DNA of 64,000 nucleotides from Salibacterium halotolerans (GCF_900115625.1 NZ_FOXD01000004.1:1-64000), one strand, 5' to 3'; shown: positions 18,279 through 29,036, counted from the first letter of the stretch. Notes: generated from the sequence alone by a model not told the origin. Numbers and translations: made by a program.

Positions 18279-18563
18279 TTGTTAAAGCCTCTTGGTGACC
18301 GCATTGTGATTGAACAAATCGAACAGGAAGAAAAAACGAAAAGCGGGATTGTCCTTCCGGATTCCGCCCAGGAAAAACCACAGGAAGGAAAAGTAGTCGC
18401 TGTCGGAAACGGCCGTGCCGCGGATAACGGCGAACGCATCGCCCCGGAAGTCAGCGAAGGAAACATGGTGATTTTCTCCAAATTCGCCGGCACAGAAGTA
18501 ACATATGAAGGAAACGACTACCTCATTCTCCGCGAAAGCGATGTTCTTGCTGTTATCGGTTAA
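18279..18563 (+). CDS. groES: co-chaperonin GroES
   Basis: 94 residues starting [13 protein letters not shown] from TTG 18279, after AAAGGAGGGTG. Contains the mobile loop region [20 protein letters not shown] and ends [11 protein letters not shown]. Normal length. Forms the lid of the GroEL cage. Confidence 0.97.
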   Translation: MLKPLGDRIVIEQIEQEEKTKSGIVLPDSAQEKPQEGKVVAVGNGRAADNGERIAPEVSEGNMVIFSKFAGTEVTYEGNDYLILRESDVLAVIG

Positions 18564-18570
18564 TAAATAG

Positions 18571-20262
<1,692 letters not shown>

Positions 20263-20299
20263 TCACTGCCTTGAAACCCTGTCATGACAATGATCATCG

Positions 20300-20344
20300 A
20301 ATAATTTAAGTTTAAATGCTAACTTTTTGCTAACTTAAATAATT
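20300..20344. repeat. inverted repeat after groEL, candidate attachment site (left end)
   Basis: AATAATTTAAGTT (20300-20312) is mirrored almost perfectly by AACTTAAATAATT (20332-20344). Between them are two direct TGCTAAC copies 11 bases apart. The 10-mer ACTTTTTGCT (20322-20331) recurs at 25206-25215, at the other end of the AT-rich island. Confidence 0.45.
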
Positions 20345-20380
20345 TTGATGCCATGTAAACACAAATATAATATGCAGAGC

Positions 20381-20420
20381 AAACCCCCTTTTGGATATGA
20401 TAGCCAAAAGGGGGTTTTTA
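20381..20420 (+). terminator. strong terminator 120 bases after groEL
   Basis: AAACCCCCTTTTGG (20381-20394) pairs with CCAAAAGGGGGTTT (20404-20417), followed by T. It lies inside the putative att boundary, so it may have come with the island. Confidence 0.9.
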
Positions 20421-20604
20421 GGGTATAATTACTTTTATATTATAAACGGACTATACTTTTAAATAAAATATGTAAATAATTTAGTGATTGAAAAAGTACT
20501 AGAAAATTAGAAATACTATAGTCCTTTACAAGCTAGTTTTTTGATAAATGTTTCAGTAAACAAACTAAAGATAAGAACACGTATTAAAAGGTGGTTGTAG
20601 TGTA
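20421..20604 (+). promoter_or_regulatory. AT-rich leader of the nuclease/helicase operon
   Basis: No gene. GGACTATA (about 20447) is mirrored by TATAGTCC (about 20517) with some 60 bases between, giving a possible long hairpin. A promoter must lie here but I cannot pick it out with confidence. Confidence 0.35.
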
Positions 20605-22842
20605 ATGAAACTAGGATTCGTTGATATACATCATTTCAGAAAACTCAAGTCATGTAGGGTTGACTTTTCTGTAAATGAGACGGTATTCGTAGGTGCTAAT
20701 AATAGTGGGAAAACATCAGCCATGAATGCACTAATGATGTTTCTCCAAAGATCTCATCAGAAAGATTTTTCAACCGTCGACTTCACATTGTCTAATTGGG
20801 AAAAAGTCAATCAAATTGCGAATCATTGGTTAAAAACAAAGGATTCTGAAGATCTGAATTTAAGTATAAAAGAATGGCAACAACAAGTGCCTTCTATTGA
20901 TGTTTGGTTACAAGTGGAAAATGCTGAAGTACACTATGTTAGCCACTTAATTCCAACATTAGATTGGGCTGGAGGATTACTTGGTGTTCGCCTGATTTTC
21001 GAACCTAAAAATGTAGAGGAACTGTATAAGGCATATAAAGAGGCATCTGTAGCAGCTGAACAAACGAGTGGATCAACTGAGAAAGAAGATTCATTAAAGT
21101 TATGGCCTAAATCAATGCACGATTTTCTTGATAAAGAATTGCATAATTTCTTTACGGTAAGGGCTTACATTCTTGATCCATCAAAAGCTACCGAAGAAAA
21201 ACCACAGGATCTTCCAAACCATTCGGAACCTTTGGAAGGCGACCCATTTGTGGGCATTTTTAAGATAGATATCATTAATGCTCAAAGGGGATTTTCTGAT
21301 TCTAACCCAATTGAGAGCGGAACAAATGATAGTCGGAAACTTTCCACTCAATTGAAAAAATATTTTGATAATCATTTAAATCCCTCTGAATTGCCAGACT
21401 CTAACGATCTTGATGCTTTGACTGCAATTGAGGAAGCAAGAACAGCTTTTGATCAAAGATTGAATAAGAGTTTTACACCATCGATTAGTGAGTTGGAAGG
21501 CTTGAATTATCCTGGATTTAGCGATCCAAAAATAAAAATTTCCAGTAAGATAACCCCATTGGATGGCCTTAATCATGATGCAGCGGTAAGGTTTAATGTT
21601 TTACAAGATGATTCCACTCCCAATGCTGAACCGTTGTACTTACCTGAAAAATATAATGGTTTGGGTTATCAAAATCTTATTTCAATGATTTTTAATCTGA
21701 TTCGTTTTCGAGACGAATGGATGCGAGTTGGTAAAGCAAGTAAGCGTAATGATAAGAGCGATGACTTTATAGAGCCACTTCATATTGTTATGATCGAAGA
21801 GCCGGAAGCGCACCTTCATGCTCAAGTACAGCAGGTTTTTATAAAAAAGGCATACGAGGTATTAAGAAATCACTCCATCCTCACAGGCGAATCTTCTCTA
21901 TTCTCAACCCAATTGATTGTAAGCACTCATTCTAGTCATATTGCACATGAAACTGATTTTACAAGCTTGCGATATTTTAAAAGAATTCCTGCAAAGCAAT
22001 CCAATGATATACCATGCGCCGAGGTTGTAAATCTTTCAAAAACATTTGGTGATAATTCAGATACAACTAAATTTTCGACTCGTTATTTAAAGTCAACCCA
22101 TTGTGATCTTTTTTTTGCTGATGCGGCAATCTTAGTTGAAGGACCGGTTGAACGTATGTTACTTCCACATTTCATTCGCAATGACTTTACAGCTTTAGAT
22201 CGAAGTTACATTTCATTACTAGAAATTGGTGGAAGCCATGCCCATCGGCTTAAGCCTTTAATTGAATCACTAGGACTATTAACGCTTGTGATTACTGATT
22301 TGGATTCCATAGCTGAGGATTCAAGAAAGAAAGTTCGTCCTGAAAAAGGAAAAGGGTATAGAACTGGCAATGACTCATTAAAGTTTTGGATTCCGAAAAA
22401 AAATCAGATAGATGAGATTTTGGAAGCATCTTCTACAGATAAGATTAAAGATAACTCTGTTAGGGTTGCTTATCAGTATGAAATGGATGCAGATTACTCA
22501 GGTACCCAAACAAAAGCTATTCCGTATACCTTTGAAGACGCATTAGTTTTAAGTAATATTACATTGTTTAAGGATAAAACATCTGAAAGCGGACTAATCA
22601 AAAAAATGGCCGATGCTGTTAATAAGCCAACTATTTCTGAAGCATGTAATGAGATGTTTGACGCTTTGGATAAAAATAGCAAAAAGGCGGAAATGGCATT
22701 GGAATTACTTTTTACAACTGAACCAAGTGAATTAAAGCCACCTCAATATATAATGGGAGGCCTGGAGTGGCTCCAAGAAGAGCTAAAAAATAAACATAAG
22801 GATTATGTTATTCAAAGTAACATAGAGGGAGGCCAAAGATGA
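20605..22842 (+). CDS. OLD-family ATPase/TOPRIM nuclease, Gabija GajA-like
   Basis: 745 residues. N-terminal ABC-type ATPase with Walker A GANNSGKTS (30-38) and Walker B IVMIEEPEAHLHAQ (about 394-407). C-terminal TOPRIM domain: AILVEGPVERMLL (about 508-520) supplies the Glu and VITDLDSIAED (about 561-571) the DxD. This is the OLD class 2 layout, defined by a UvrD-type helicase next door, as in the Gabija anti-phage system, where GajA is a nucleotide-sensing nicking nuclease. Canonical GajA is about 580 residues (recalled), so this is longer, with extra sequence between the ATPase motifs. It overlaps the helicase gene by 4 bases. AT-rich compared with flanks. Confidence 0.85.
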   Translation: MKLGFVDIHHFRKLKSCRVDFSVNETVFVGANNSGKTSAMNALMMFLQRSHQKDFSTVDFTLSNWEKVNQIANHWLKTKDSEDLNLSIKEWQQQVPSIDVWLQVENAEVHYVSHLIPTLDWAGGLLGVRLIFEPKNVEELYKAYKEASVAAEQTSGSTEKEDSLKLWPKSMHDFLDKELHNFFTVRAYILDPSKATEEKPQDLPNHSEPLEGDPFVGIFKIDIINAQRGFSDSNPIESGTNDSRKLSTQLKKYFDNHLNPSELPDSNDLDALTAIEEARTAFDQRLNKSFTPSISELEGLNYPGFSDPKIKISSKITPLDGLNHDAAVRFNVLQDDSTPNAEPLYLPEKYNGLGYQNLISMIFNLIRFRDEWMRVGKASKRNDKSDDFIEPLHIVMIEEPEAHLHAQVQQVFIKKAYEVLRNHSILTGESSLFSTQLIVSTHSSHIAHETDFTSLRYFKRIPAKQSNDIPCAEVVNLSKTFGDNSDTTKFSTRYLKSTHCDLFFADAAILVEGPVERMLLPHFIRNDFTALDRSYISLLEIGGSHAHRLKPLIESLGLLTLVITDLDSIAEDSRKKVRPEKGKGYRTGNDSLKFWIPKKNQIDEILEASSTDKIKDNSVRVAYQYEMDADYSGTQTKAIPYTFEDALVLSNITLFKDKTSESGLIKKMADAVNKPTISEACNEMFDALDKNSKKAEMALELLFTTEPSELKPPQYIMGGLEWLQEELKNKHKDYVIQSNIEGGQR

Positions 22843-24713
22843 GTAATTGTTTCAATTCTGTTTCTAAGGAAGAAGAAATTTTTAGTTATCTGGACTTGGA
22901 TAATCCGAAAAGCTTTTTTTTGTTCGCAGGAGCAGGATCAGGTAAAACAAGAAGCTTAGTTGAAGCATTAAAAAGATTCCGGGCGGAAAATATTGATCAA
23001 TTGAGAAGAAAGGCTCAAAAGGTTGCAATAATAACCTATACCAATGCTGCATGTGATGAGATTAAGAGACGCCTTGAATTTGACTCTACGTTTCATGTTT
23101 CCACTATTCATAGTTTTGCATGGGAACTTATAAAACCCTACACAAACGATATAAAAGAATGGTTAGTAAATAATCTGAAGTCAGAAATAATTGAACTTAA
23201 CAAACAGCAAAGCAAGGTAAAAAATACGGAAACAAAAACATATGCAGATAGAGAAAGTAAAATAGCTTTTAAAACAAAGCGCATTGAATCTTTGGATAGT
23301 ATCAGAAAATTTAGCTATAACCCAAACGGAGAAAATACTGGTAAGGGTTCCTTGAATCATTCAGAGGTGATTAAGATCTCGGCTGAGTTTATTCAGAATC
23401 GACCTCTCATGCAAAGTATACTGGTAAGAAAGTATCCAATATTACTTATTGATGAAAGCCAGGACACAAAAAAAGAGCTGATAGACGCGTTTTTTGAAGT
23501 CCAAAAAAATAAGTCAGAATGCTTTGCGCTAGGTATGTTCGGTGATACTATGCAAAGGATTTATAATGATGGAAAAAAAGACTTGGGCCAAAATATTCCT
23601 GCCACATGGGCAAAGCCGGCAAAAGAAATTAACTATAGATGTCCTAAACGAGTTGTTACGCTCATCAATAAGATTAGGTCTAGTGTAGATGGCCAGGAGC
23701 AAAAACCGAATAAAGAAATTGATGGTATTGTTCGCCTGTTTGTTATAGATGCAAGGAAACAGATTGAAAAGGCTAAGGTTGAAACTGATGTCTTTTCTCG
23801 GATGGCTATTTTGTCTGGGGATAATGAGTGGAATTATTCTAAAGCTGATGTAAAAGTGTTAACTTTAGAACACCACATGGCTGCTAGCAGAGATGGATTC
23901 TCCCCATTTTTTGAGCCATTGTATGCTGTGGACAAATTAAAAAACGGTTTACTAGACGGAACATTATCGGGAGTGTCTTTATTTGCTAATCAGGTACTCC
24001 CTTTAGTTAAAGCAAGACAGTCTGGTGATCAGTTTGAAGTAGCCAGAATTGCTCGAAAATACTCCCCTCTTTTAAGCAAAGAAGTTTTACAAAGTAGTTC
24101 AGATTCTGTACAAGAAATTATTAAGACTAAGGAGGCAGTAAATTCACTTTGTACGCTCTGGGATAATAATAACAACCCTCCCCTAAACTTAGTATTGAGA
24201 GAGGTATTTCGCAGTGGATTATTTCAAATTCCTGAAGCACTAATACCAATTGCAAAACGCTTACTCGATGATTCCCATATAATTGAGAATGACCAATCAT
24301 CAGATAAGGATAGTGTTATTGATGCATGGGATGAAGCTTTAAAATGCCTATTTAGTCAATTTGAGCAATATGTTCAATATATAAATGATCAATCTAGATT
24401 TGGTACTCATCAAGGCATAAAGGGATTAGAATTTCCTCGTGTGATGGTCGTTCTAGACGATGAAGAAGCAAAAGGTTTTCTTTTTAGCTATGAGAAACTA
24501 CTTGGGGCAAAGGAACTTTCAAAAACTGACATTAAAAATCAAAGTGAAGGCAAAGATACCAGTATAGAACGCACCCGCCGCTTGTTTTATGTAACATGCA
24601 GCAGAGCGGAAAGGAATTTGGCAATAGTAGCATACACAAAAGAACCCGAAATGGTTAGGGATTATGCTCTTTCAGAAGGTTGGTTTGAAGAGAATGAGGT
24701 TATTTATATTTAA
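22839..24713 (+). CDS. UvrD/Rep-type superfamily 1 helicase, Gabija GajB-like
   Basis: 624 residues. SF1A motifs in order: Q-like start, I FAGAGSGKT (29-37), Ia ITYTNAACDEIKRR, II LLIDESQD (about 202-209), III FGDTMQRIY, IV YRCPKRVV, V HQGIKGLEFPRVMVV (about 523-538), VI RRLFYVTCSRAER (about 579-591). GajB helicases are about 490 residues (recalled), so this is a long version. ATGA overlap with the nuclease gene shows translational coupling. Together they most likely form a two-gene defence system. Confidence 0.85.
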   Translation: MSNCFNSVSKEEEIFSYLDLDNPKSFFLFAGAGSGKTRSLVEALKRFRAENIDQLRRKAQKVAIITYTNAACDEIKRRLEFDSTFHVSTIHSFAWELIKPYTNDIKEWLVNNLKSEIIELNKQQSKVKNTETKTYADRESKIAFKTKRIESLDSIRKFSYNPNGENTGKGSLNHSEVIKISAEFIQNRPLMQSILVRKYPILLIDESQDTKKELIDAFFEVQKNKSECFALGMFGDTMQRIYNDGKKDLGQNIPATWAKPAKEINYRCPKRVVTLINKIRSSVDGQEQKPNKEIDGIVRLFVIDARKQIEKAKVETDVFSRMAILSGDNEWNYSKADVKVLTLEHHMAASRDGFSPFFEPLYAVDKLKNGLLDGTLSGVSLFANQVLPLVKARQSGDQFEVARIARKYSPLLSKEVLQSSSDSVQEIIKTKEAVNSLCTLWDNNNNPPLNLVLREVFRSGLFQIPEALIPIAKRLLDDSHIIENDQSSDKDSVIDAWDEALKCLFSQFEQYVQYINDQSRFGTHQGIKGLEFPRVMVVLDDEEAKGFLFSYEKLLGAKELSKTDIKNQSEGKDTSIERTRRLFYVTCSRAERNLAIVAYTKEPEMVRDYALSEGWFEENEVIYI

Positions 24714-24892
24714 TAAGAACAAAAATAGTGTGGTACCTTTGTTTCTTAACACTTATTCCGTAACACGCTACACTGGCTAATATTAGAAATAACACTGTTA
24801 GGTGAAGGGTACTTTTATTTAATGAAAAATTAACCTTACTCAATTAGGCTGGATGATTTATATTTAAGAGAATAATTAAATAAGACTCTTCG
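24714..24892. other. gap after the helicase gene
   Basis: AT-rich, no gene and no clear terminator seen. It contains imperfect inverted pieces such as AGTGTGG/CTACACT, too weak to call. Confidence 0.4.
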
Positions 24893-25195
24893 TTAATTCA
24901 CTGAACTTTTCGGAGGTCTTTTTTCTATATTTTTGGTCATATGCGCATAAATATCCATGGTTGTATTGATATCTGAGTGTCCCAGCCGTTCCTGAATCTC
25001 TTTAACTCCTGCGCCAGCTTCAATAAGCAAGGATATGTGCGTATGTCTGAAGCTATGAGGGTGATATGCTTGCTAATGTCCATAAACCTCATAAGGCGTT
25101 GCAAACGAATTGTAGCCATCTTCATAACTCTTGGGTCTCCTGTATTTTCTGCAAAGATAAAATCCCGATCTTTATAAACGGTGTAACTGCTAGAT
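24893..25195 (-). pseudogene. C-terminal remnant of a tyrosine recombinase (ICE/phage integrase), frameshifted
   Basis: On the minus strand, one frame reads RDFIFAENTGDPRVMKM through RLMRFMDISKHIT. After loss of one base near 25070 the next frame continues PHSFRHTHISLLIEAGAGV, KEIQERLGHSDINTTMDIY and AHMTKNIEKRPPKSSVN, then stop. HxxR and the GHSD and Tyr (DIYAH) parts of the catalytic box are present. The N-terminal two thirds is missing. The gene is dead and marks the island as formerly mobile. Confidence 0.88.
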
Positions 25196-25205
25196 TAGAG
25201 TTAAC

Positions 25206-25215
25206 ACTTTTTGCT
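25206..25215. repeat. right copy of the candidate att core
   Basis: ACTTTTTGCT, identical to 20322-20331, preceded by TTAAC here and TGCTA there. It lies directly beside the truncated end of the integrase remnant and at the point where base composition returns to the host average. Confidence 0.4.
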
Positions 25216-25299
25216 TGATTAGATTGAACACTCCTTCGTTACGACCCTCTTTTGGAGCAGCTATACAAAAAGGAAAAGGGTGCATATCCAGGAAATAAT

Positions 25300-25328
25300 A
25301 AAGAGCAGGGATAGTTCCTGCTCTTTAC
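25300..25328 (-). terminator. terminator of the TM2 gene
   Basis: AAAGAGCAGG and CCTGCTCTTT form a perfect 10-base stem with loop GATAGTT, at the end of the minus-strand gene; its T-rich side reads on the minus strand. Confidence 0.75.
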
Positions 25329-25630
25329 TTACTATGTAATTTCACTTCTTCAATGATATGTTTTTCAATGCGCTCGTTTTCTTCCTGCATTCCCTGCCAG
25401 GCAAAAAAGATGTCGATCAAATTCCAGATGAACAGCGTCAGCCATCCCAGCAGCAGCATAGCGACAGCACGTCCGATGGGACCAATATAAAATCGATGAG
25501 CCGCAAACGTACTAAGGAAAAACCATAAAAGAATGAGAATAAGAGGACTTTTCTTCCTTTTTTCAAATTCACTGGCCACTATGGATTGTTGTTCACTGGT
25601 AAGATCCTGCTTTAACGCGACGTTACTCAT
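25325..25630 (-). CDS. TM2-domain membrane protein
   Basis: 101 residues. A charged N-terminus (about 30 residues) precedes the TM2 domain: LLWFFLSTFAAHRFYIG, then GRAVAMLLLGWLTLFIWNLIDIFF with the family's conserved HRFYxG and WxxxDxF pattern. A charged tail of 25 residues follows. The ATG lies 7-8 bases after AAAGGAGG. Function of TM2 proteins in bacteria is largely unknown. Confidence 0.85.
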   Translation of the reverse strand: MSNVALKQDLTSEQQSIVASEFEKRKKSPLILILLWFFLSTFAAHRFYIGPIGRAVAMLLLGWLTLFIWNLIDIFFAWQGMQEENERIEKHIIEEVKLHSK

Positions 25631-25780
25631 GCGTCACACCTCCTTTTTATAAGTTAATGTCATTCTACCATGTTTTCCATGTTCTTACTAATTGTTTTTA
25701 GAAATAAAGGGACATCCTTCCCTTTTTCAGACGAAACCAGCCGGCCGGACGTTCATAAAATAAACGTTCAATCACATTAA

Positions 25781-25809
25781 TTGATAATCATTTTCATTTA
25801 TTGTATAGT
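25781..25809 (+). promoter_or_regulatory. promoter with overlapping Fur box
   Basis: TTGATA (25781-25786) and TATAGT (25804-25809), spacer 17. Over the -35 lies TGATAATCATTTTCA (25782-25796), one mismatch from the 7-1-7 Fur palindrome TGATAATnATTATCA. Iron-dependent repression of the reductase gene is predicted. Confidence 0.75.
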
Positions 25810-25850
25810 AGGATCTACTGGGATATAGAATGAAATAAGGAGAATCTAAG

Positions 25851-26567
25851 ATGCAGATATACTGGACGAAAATAAATGAGGTTATCGAAGAAACGCCTGA
25901 AGTGAAAACGTTCCTGCTTAACCTCCCGGAAGGTTTCACTTGGGAGGAAGGCGCCCACACCCATTTTGCCCTGGAGGGATTTAATGCCGGGGACCAGCCA
26001 AACCGCAGTCTGATCCGTCACATGTCCATTTCTACGTTACCACACGAGCATTCCATTGGTATCACGACACGTATCAAAGAGCAGTGCTCCGAGTTCAAAG
26101 CGATATTAAGGCAGCTTGATGTGGGCAGTGATGTTGCGATATTTAAAACGCATTCGAATGTGCCGCTGAAAAGAGAAGACAAAAATGTGTATCTACTATC
26201 ATCAGGTGTCGGCCTGGCAACATTCAGACCGCTCGTGCTGGATTATTTTAAACGTGGTGACAACGTCGGGCATATGCATTCGCTCAACATCGATTCCTCC
26301 GGGAGCTTCTTATTCCCTGATACTTTCGCGTCCTCCCCTGACAAAACGTTCACCTCACAGTTCGTCGATAACCGCAGGGACTACTACGCGGAAGTACAAG
26401 CTCTTGCGGCAGACAAAGATGGACTCTTCTATGTTGTCGGAAGCGACGAGTTTCTCCTGCAGAACATAGAAGTTCTGCGTGAGCAGGGCATCCAGCCGGA
26501 ACAGATTATGCTCGATAAACATGAAAACCAACGGGCTGAGTTTTTATCGTATGATTTCTCCATGTAA
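25851..26567 (+). CDS. ferredoxin-NADP-reductase-like flavoprotein
   Basis: 238 residues. FAD-binding part with RHMSIST (about 62-68, the RxYS-type flavin motif) and an NAD(P) part opening SSGVGLATFRPLVLDYF. No 2Fe-2S or globin domain is attached. Family members pass electrons from NAD(P)H to iron or flavin acceptors. The Fur-type site in its promoter suggests a role in iron reduction, for example release of iron from siderophores; this is inference. Single-gene unit ended by the hairpin at 26650. Confidence 0.75.
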   Translation: MQIYWTKINEVIEETPEVKTFLLNLPEGFTWEEGAHTHFALEGFNAGDQPNRSLIRHMSISTLPHEHSIGITTRIKEQCSEFKAILRQLDVGSDVAIFKTHSNVPLKREDKNVYLLSSGVGLATFRPLVLDYFKRGDNVGHMHSLNIDSSGSFLFPDTFASSPDKTFTSQFVDNRRDYYAEVQALAADKDGLFYVVGSDEFLLQNIEVLREQGIQPEQIMLDKHENQRAEFLSYDFSM

Positions 26568-26649
26568 ATGGTATAATGGTATGTAAAAATGCATTACCCG
26601 CGGGAAACATTCCCTCCATGGATGTTGTTTTAATAATTAAAAGCTGTTG

Positions 26650-26702
26650 AAAAGGGCGGTGGCGCAGAAGCTGATCATTTCTACGCTAACGCCCTTTTTC
26701 TT
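26650..26702 (+). terminator. terminator after the flavoprotein gene
   Basis: AAAGGGCG with TGGCG pairs with CGCTAACGCCCTTT at 26684-26697, followed by T. Confidence 0.75.
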
Positions 26703-26844
26703 TTTATGTTATGGTAATGACGAAAAAGGTCCCGGAAAAAGTAGGGAAGGACACCCATTGGAATAAACGGACTTTTTCCGCTTTCTTGCATAAAGACAGC
26801 TGAGACAACCGTACGTTATTACATATATGGGGAGGAAAATAATA

Positions 26845-27591
26845 ATGACAGCACAAATGAAGCGTTTTGATAACAAAGTGGCATTGGTGACAGGCGGGCG
26901 TTCTGGGATCGGACAGGCTGTCGCCCGCCGGCTGCAGGAGGAAGGAGCGGTCGTCATCACGGCACAGCGCGGTGATGATGAGGAATTTGAATCCATCAAG
27001 GCTGATTTCTCCGACCCACAAACTCCGGAGCGGGTGATGGAAGAAATTATGGCACGACACGGGCAGCTTGATGTGCTCGTCAATAACTCCGGTATGATGC
27101 AGGAAGCCTCCATTGAAGAGATGAGTTTAGAGGATTGGCAGCGCAACATCAGTGTGAATCTGACGGCACCTTTTCTGCTGATCCGCGCTGCGCTTCCGCA
27201 TCTGCGCCGGACGAAAGGAAGTATCGTCAACACAGGCTCGATAGAAGGCATTGCTGCCAATCCCCAGCATGCGGCGTACTGTACTACAAAGGCCGGACTG
27301 CACGGGTTAACCCGTTCGGTAGCGGTCGATCACGGTCATGAAGGCATCCGCTGTAATGCGGTGGCACCGGGCTGGATTGACACCGAGCTGAACCTTGATA
27401 TGGTCGAAAACTCGGAAGATGCAGAAGCGTTTCGGCGCGATATCGCGGGTATCCACCCTGTCGCCCGCACAGGCTCCCCCGAAGAAGTGGCAGCGCTCAT
27501 CGCGTTTCTCGCAGCAGATGAAGCTGGATTTATCACAGGACAGGTCTACACCGTGGACGGCGGCAGAACAACCCAGCTGAGTCTTACCTGA
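26845..27591 (+). CDS. short-chain dehydrogenase/reductase
   Basis: 248 residues from ATG 26845, nine bases after GGGGAGG; the ATG at 26827 precedes that site. NAD(P) motif TGGRSGIGQ (about 17-25), NNSG, catalytic Ser in NTGS and YxxxK in YCTTKAG (about 151-157), C-terminal GQVYTVDGG. Classical SDR of unknown substrate. Nothing nearby points to its pathway. Confidence 0.88.
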   Translation: MTAQMKRFDNKVALVTGGRSGIGQAVARRLQEEGAVVITAQRGDDEEFESIKADFSDPQTPERVMEEIMARHGQLDVLVNNSGMMQEASIEEMSLEDWQRNISVNLTAPFLLIRAALPHLRRTKGSIVNTGSIEGIAANPQHAAYCTTKAGLHGLTRSVAVDHGHEGIRCNAVAPGWIDTELNLDMVENSEDAEAFRRDIAGIHPVARTGSPEEVAALIAFLAADEAGFITGQVYTVDGGRTTQLSLT

Positions 27592-27970
27592 CCAAAGGGA
27601 TTTCCGGTCTCTCTGGTCTTTATTCCATGCTTCTTTGTTCTCTTTTATACTCGTCAAAACGTAAGTATGATTAAATGATGCCCACGTTTTGGCTTCCTCT
27701 ACATCCCTCAACGGTCTCAATCAGACTTTCACAACTTTGTTTGCCGGTCTATAAATCGATAAAATCTATATATTATATGAAATATGTTATAAGATACTTT
27801 ACTTAAAGGTAACTATAGAAAATATAATATATAAAGCGGATATTTAAAGCAGAAGTGAAGAAAAGGGAGTTTCATCAACGTTCTAAGAACAAAACATGAT
27901 CAGTGCAGAAGAGAGGAATACGTTGATAGAAATCACAATGTAATCATTTTTTGCAAAAGGAGCTTATCGC
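27592..27970. other. 380-bp intergenic region
   Basis: No gene supported. GACCA/TGGTC arms right after the SDR stop could form a weak terminator. The second half (27740-27840) is very AT-rich and probably contains the promoter of the CAP gene. Confidence 0.4.
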
Positions 27971-28681
27971 ATGATAAAAAAATCGTTCGTTGTTCTGGTG
28001 TGTCTGCTTCTCTTTATCGTTGTGGTTTCTCCCGTAACCGCTCAGGATATATGGAAGTGGAAATCACCGAAAGAATCGTATGAAAAAGTGACAGAGAATA
28101 TCAAGGAATGGACAAGAGAAACGGATATACAACAAACATTCCAGGATTGGACAACGAATATTGAGTCATTTTTAAACAGTGTGGAATGGCAGTACCCGGG
28201 CGAAGCACAAAAGGAAGAAGGAGAGCCGGAACAAAGTTCTCCGGATAAGGAGGCTTCTGTTTCAGGAGAATCGATTACGGACTATGAACCGGGCGAATTT
28301 GAGCGGGAGGTGTTAAAGCTCGTCAATGAGGAACGGGCCAAACGGGAACTGGAACCTCTGGAAATGCATAACCGGCTTAGTGGTCTCGCTGATATCAAAT
28401 CACAGGACATGGCTGAAAACAACTATTTCAGTCACACGTCACCAACTTACGGGTCCCCTTTTGACATGATGGAAGCCTTTGATTTCACTTACCGCGCAGC
28501 GGGGGAAAATATAGCTGCAGGGCAGCGTTCACCTGAACAAGTCGTGGAAGGGTGGATGAATAGTGAAGGACATCGTGACAACATTCTTCATAAGGATTTC
28601 ACACATATGGGAGTAGGTTATGTGGAACAGTCAGGGCCGTACCATACGTATTGGACCCAACTGTTCATGACACCACGTTGA
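27971..28681 (+). CDS. secreted CAP-domain (SCP/PR1, YkwD-like) protein
   Basis: 236 residues. Signal peptide at 1-25 (KKSFVVLVCLLLFIVVVSPVTA). A linker with low-complexity Glu/Ser follows, then the CAP domain (about 112-236): LVNEERAKRELEPL, HTSPTYGSPFDMM, GENIAAGQRSPEQVV and GHRDNILHKDFTHMGVGY, with the expected His and Glu ligands. Such proteins are common on bacillus cells and spores; activity unknown. Ribosome site AAAGGAG. Confidence 0.9.
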   Translation: MIKKSFVVLVCLLLFIVVVSPVTAQDIWKWKSPKESYEKVTENIKEWTRETDIQQTFQDWTTNIESFLNSVEWQYPGEAQKEEGEPEQSSPDKEASVSGESITDYEPGEFEREVLKLVNEERAKRELEPLEMHNRLSGLADIKSQDMAENNYFSHTSPTYGSPFDMMEAFDFTYRAAGENIAAGQRSPEQVVEGWMNSEGHRDNILHKDFTHMGVGYVEQSGPYHTYWTQLFMTPR

Positions 28682-28809
28682 GCATGGAATGGATCCAGCG
28701 AAACGAGATAAGAAAAACACCTTTGCTACCAAAGTTTGGCTGTTTCATTTTGAAAAAGGTTGTATATAGTTACAATAGCTGAACCATGAGGAGAATTAGT
28801 TTTACAAAA

Positions 28810-28854
28810 AAACACTTCCAAGCAGCAGTACTGCGCTTTGGAAGTGTCTTTTTT
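28810..28854 (+). terminator. terminator downstream of the CAP gene
   Basis: AACACTTCCAA (28811-28821) pairs with TTTGGAAGTGTC region (28837-28848), followed by six T. It lies about 130 bases after the stop. Confidence 0.75.
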
Positions 28855-28917
28855 ATGCCGGAATGTGGACAATAGAATGCATACATCCGTTCATGCGGCC
28901 AAAACGCCTGTTTCATA

Positions 28918-29036
28918 TCGTCTAAACGTAACCATGAACCATTCATGCTTACGTTTTTGCCTGCTCTGTGTGCTGTAAACGTCACTAGGCACCTTTCATA
29001 ACGACGTTTACGGTGGATCGAAGGGGGACAAACGCA
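28918..29036. repeat. third cluster of ACGTTTAC-type repeats
   Basis: GTCTAAACGTAACCATGAA, TTACGTTTTTGCC, GTAAACGTCACTAGG, CATAACGACGTTTACGG and GGACAAACGCAAC follow each other in 120 bases. The last two are nearly the same as 355-369 and 384-396. Confidence 0.7.

Noticed and set aside
20421-20604. Retron or other noncoding RNA before the nuclease gene
   Set aside because: Only a loose inverted pair is present, and there is no reverse transcriptase.
27307-27720. Minus-strand ORF after the SDR gene
   Set aside because: Mostly antisense to the SDR gene; no ribosome site.
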